A stretch of DNA of 64,000 bases from Dipetalonema caudispina (taxonomy: Eukaryota; Nematoda; Chromadorea; Rhabditida; Onchocercidae). This document shows positions 62,148 through 64,000 of the stretch, one piece after another (position 1 is the first letter of the stretch; every line of letters starts with the position of its first letter). Made by a program: the position numbers and the translations under genes. The notes below the pieces were generated by a model. The model was given only the letters and a program-made list of their open reading frames with translations, was not told where the DNA came from and ran no database searches. The stretch is from assembly GCA_013365325.1 (NCBI GenBank), contig JABVXV010000087.1, positions 62,001 through 126,000 of the forward strand. Reading direction: 5' to 3'.

Positions 62148-64000
62148 TATAACCGGATCAGTCTATCCTGATAAATGGTAATTATAGGAGTGATATGCAT
62201 GTCATAAATTATTTATTAACCCCATGAATTTTTGGTATTCCTTGTAATAACTTTATCTGTGAATAATTTAGTCATCTGGAAGTTTATAGTTGAGCACCAA
62301 ACTACCAGACTTTCCGTAAGATATCATTATCTTAACGGTGTTAATTACCAGACTAGCATATCGAAAAATGTGGTGTGATATATCCGCTTTTCTCTAGAAG
62401 CTAACCACTTGAATCTTGCTCAACTTTAAGTTGTGTTATCGTGAACATCAATAGTTGTTCAAGTAATCTTCAATTATGAAACAAAATTATGCAAGTAATG
62501 CAAGCTGATAGTAACAAATAACTGGTATAGGTGGACTCAAATTACCTATACCCTATATGCAAAGAGCAGATACATATTTGGAAATAACAAAAACGTTTAT
62601 TAGCAGAAAAAGTGATTCGAGAAGCAAATACTACCGTAATGTATGGATATCATTATTTGAAGACAGTAATGGAAAGATTTCAGATGGAAAAGGGGAAAGA
62701 ACAAACATAAGAAATCAAAAGCAAAAACAATAGCTTCAAGCTCGACTATAAATTGAACAAATATAAAATCTAAAAAAAAAAAAATTTAGACTTGAGGAAA
62801 GAAAAATCACTTTATCAATGGTACTATTTATTAAACCACTTATAAATAATTGTACTGAATTTCGGTGCTTGAGAATTAAAAACAAAGAGAAAAGAGAGAC
62901 GAGGAAAGAGAAAGAGAAACAAGAAACTAGTCGGAATAACAGCATTAAGAAGATATTTGGATACGCTAATAGCATTTTCAGAAAACATGAATGTTGTCGT
63001 TCTTTTAGATAGCTAATGAAATATTGAGAAAATATGAAAAATCGTATCCGAATCAGCTTTTTCCCTTCTTCCAGATGGCTTCTCTGAACTACTTTCATAA
63101 ATGGTAACTTTGTGCAGATATAAGCGAAAACAGCAGTTAATAAGTCATCAGTTATTGCGGAACAAAAAAATTTTTACGTTAAATTAAAAATTAAAATAAA
63201 TTTACGAATGAAAAAGAGTAAGAATAATCGATTAAGGATTCGTTTCATTTCTTCGCGTAAATAAAGAAATTTGTTGTAAAAAGATGTATCGATAAAAATA
63301 CTACATTCCTCTACGAATCTATCGCCATTATAAAGGAATGATAAAAAATGATGAGTAATGACTGATAATGATGTTGACAACGATAACTGCAACAGAGAAA
63401 AGAAAACCACAATTATAATGGGAAAAAATTATGAAAACAAAAGGTTAAATTGATCGTACAGAAGTCATACAAACCGATAACTGATAACCGAGCTGGAAAG
63501 TGTAGCTATACATATAGCACAACAAACAAATAACATATATAACAAAAATCAAAAATTATCAAATCAAAAAAGTAAGATAGCAAAAAAGCAATGATAACAG
63601 TAATAAATGGTAAGGTAAATGATGATGATAAGCTACGAGTATGCAAGCAAAAGAAACAGGAAAAAAAAAAAACAACATGGCAAGAGAACTATCGAATGAA
63701 CAAATATGCGAAGAAACTCCAAAATAAATGGAAGAAAATAATCACCGTCCTTTTTTTTAATTTTATAAATTATAATTATTTTCCCAAGAAACAAAAAATA
63801 AGATAAAATAAAATTGAAGAAAACCAAGGAAACAATCGGTAAGACAATCAACCGAGTTGAAGGAATAAAGAAAATAAATCTTATAGAAATCTTTTCAAGA
63901 TCAAAACCGGATAGGAAAATATTACACGCGGAAAAAAAGGGAAAAAAAGAATAAAAATACCAACAATACATACAACAAGGAGAAAAAATTTGCAGGAAAG
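62148..64000. other. Upstream flank of ORC4
   Basis: AT-rich sequence with purine-rich stretches (62870-62930, 63640-63680, 63930-63960) that leave long but low-complexity open frames on the minus strand, rich in Phe, Leu and Ile. No conserved protein, RNA gene or repeat family was recognised. An acceptor-like TTTATCAG lies about 25 bases before the ORC4 ATG. Confidence 0.5.

Noticed and set aside
63633..63971. 112-codon minus-strand ORF rich in Phe, Leu and Ile
   Set aside because: It is the complement of an A/purine-rich low-complexity stretch and shows no domain.
1..64000. CRISPR arrays, autonomous transposons, integrated viral or bacterial (for example Wolbachia) genes
   Set aside because: Searched for regularly spaced repeats, transposase or reverse-transcriptase motifs and intronless bacterial-type genes; none was found.

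Overview
The window is nuclear DNA from a nematode. It is AT-rich, and its genes are split by many short to medium introns whose acceptors mostly read TTTCAG or TTTTAG. Several genes have a 3'-splice-type acceptor a few bases upstream of the start ATG, as expected for spliced-leader trans-splicing. A TRA-1/Gli factor and an NHL-1 type TRIM protein fit a nematode. The base composition, intron lengths and gene content look most like a filarial (spirurid) worm; that placement is inference. No prokaryotic genes, CRISPR arrays, rRNA or convincing tRNA genes were seen.

Plus-strand half: a TRA-1/Gli five-zinc-finger regulator (760-14416, 22 coding exons, about 1120 aa); a very small SRP9 gene (18824-19788, 2 exons, 75 aa) whose exons are too short to stand out as ORFs; and an NHL-1 homologue with RING, B-box and NHL domains (22241-31697, 9 exons, 1194 aa).

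Minus-strand half, in order of transcription from the right: ORC4 (62147-58537, 9 exons, 378 aa); ADAT3, the non-catalytic partner of the tRNA A34 deaminase (55986-53598, 5 exons, 293 aa); an AASDH-type adenylation/carrier/beta-propeller enzyme (53058-44879, 13 exons, 927 aa); and an E74/ELF-class ETS factor (43425-34135, 7 exons, 655 aa). nhl-1 and the ETS gene are convergent. Every exon chain was followed through splice phases, and all seven coding totals divide by three.

The genes do not form one pathway. They cover sex determination or Hedgehog-type transcription, ubiquitin/RNA regulation, ETS transcription, acyl activation, tRNA editing, replication initiation and protein targeting. ADAT3 and AASDH are close head to tail with acceptors just before both ATGs, so co-transcription is possible.

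Less expected items: a 47-bp-stem inverted repeat at 17940-18053 beside a 52-bp tandem duplication; an ORC4 with non-consensus Walker A and Walker B residues; a stop-containing cassette exon in tra-1; a candidate nested small gene and a pre-miRNA-like hairpin in the first long tra-1 intron; and a candidate alternative first exon in the ETS gene. I did not see a clearly new multi-gene system.
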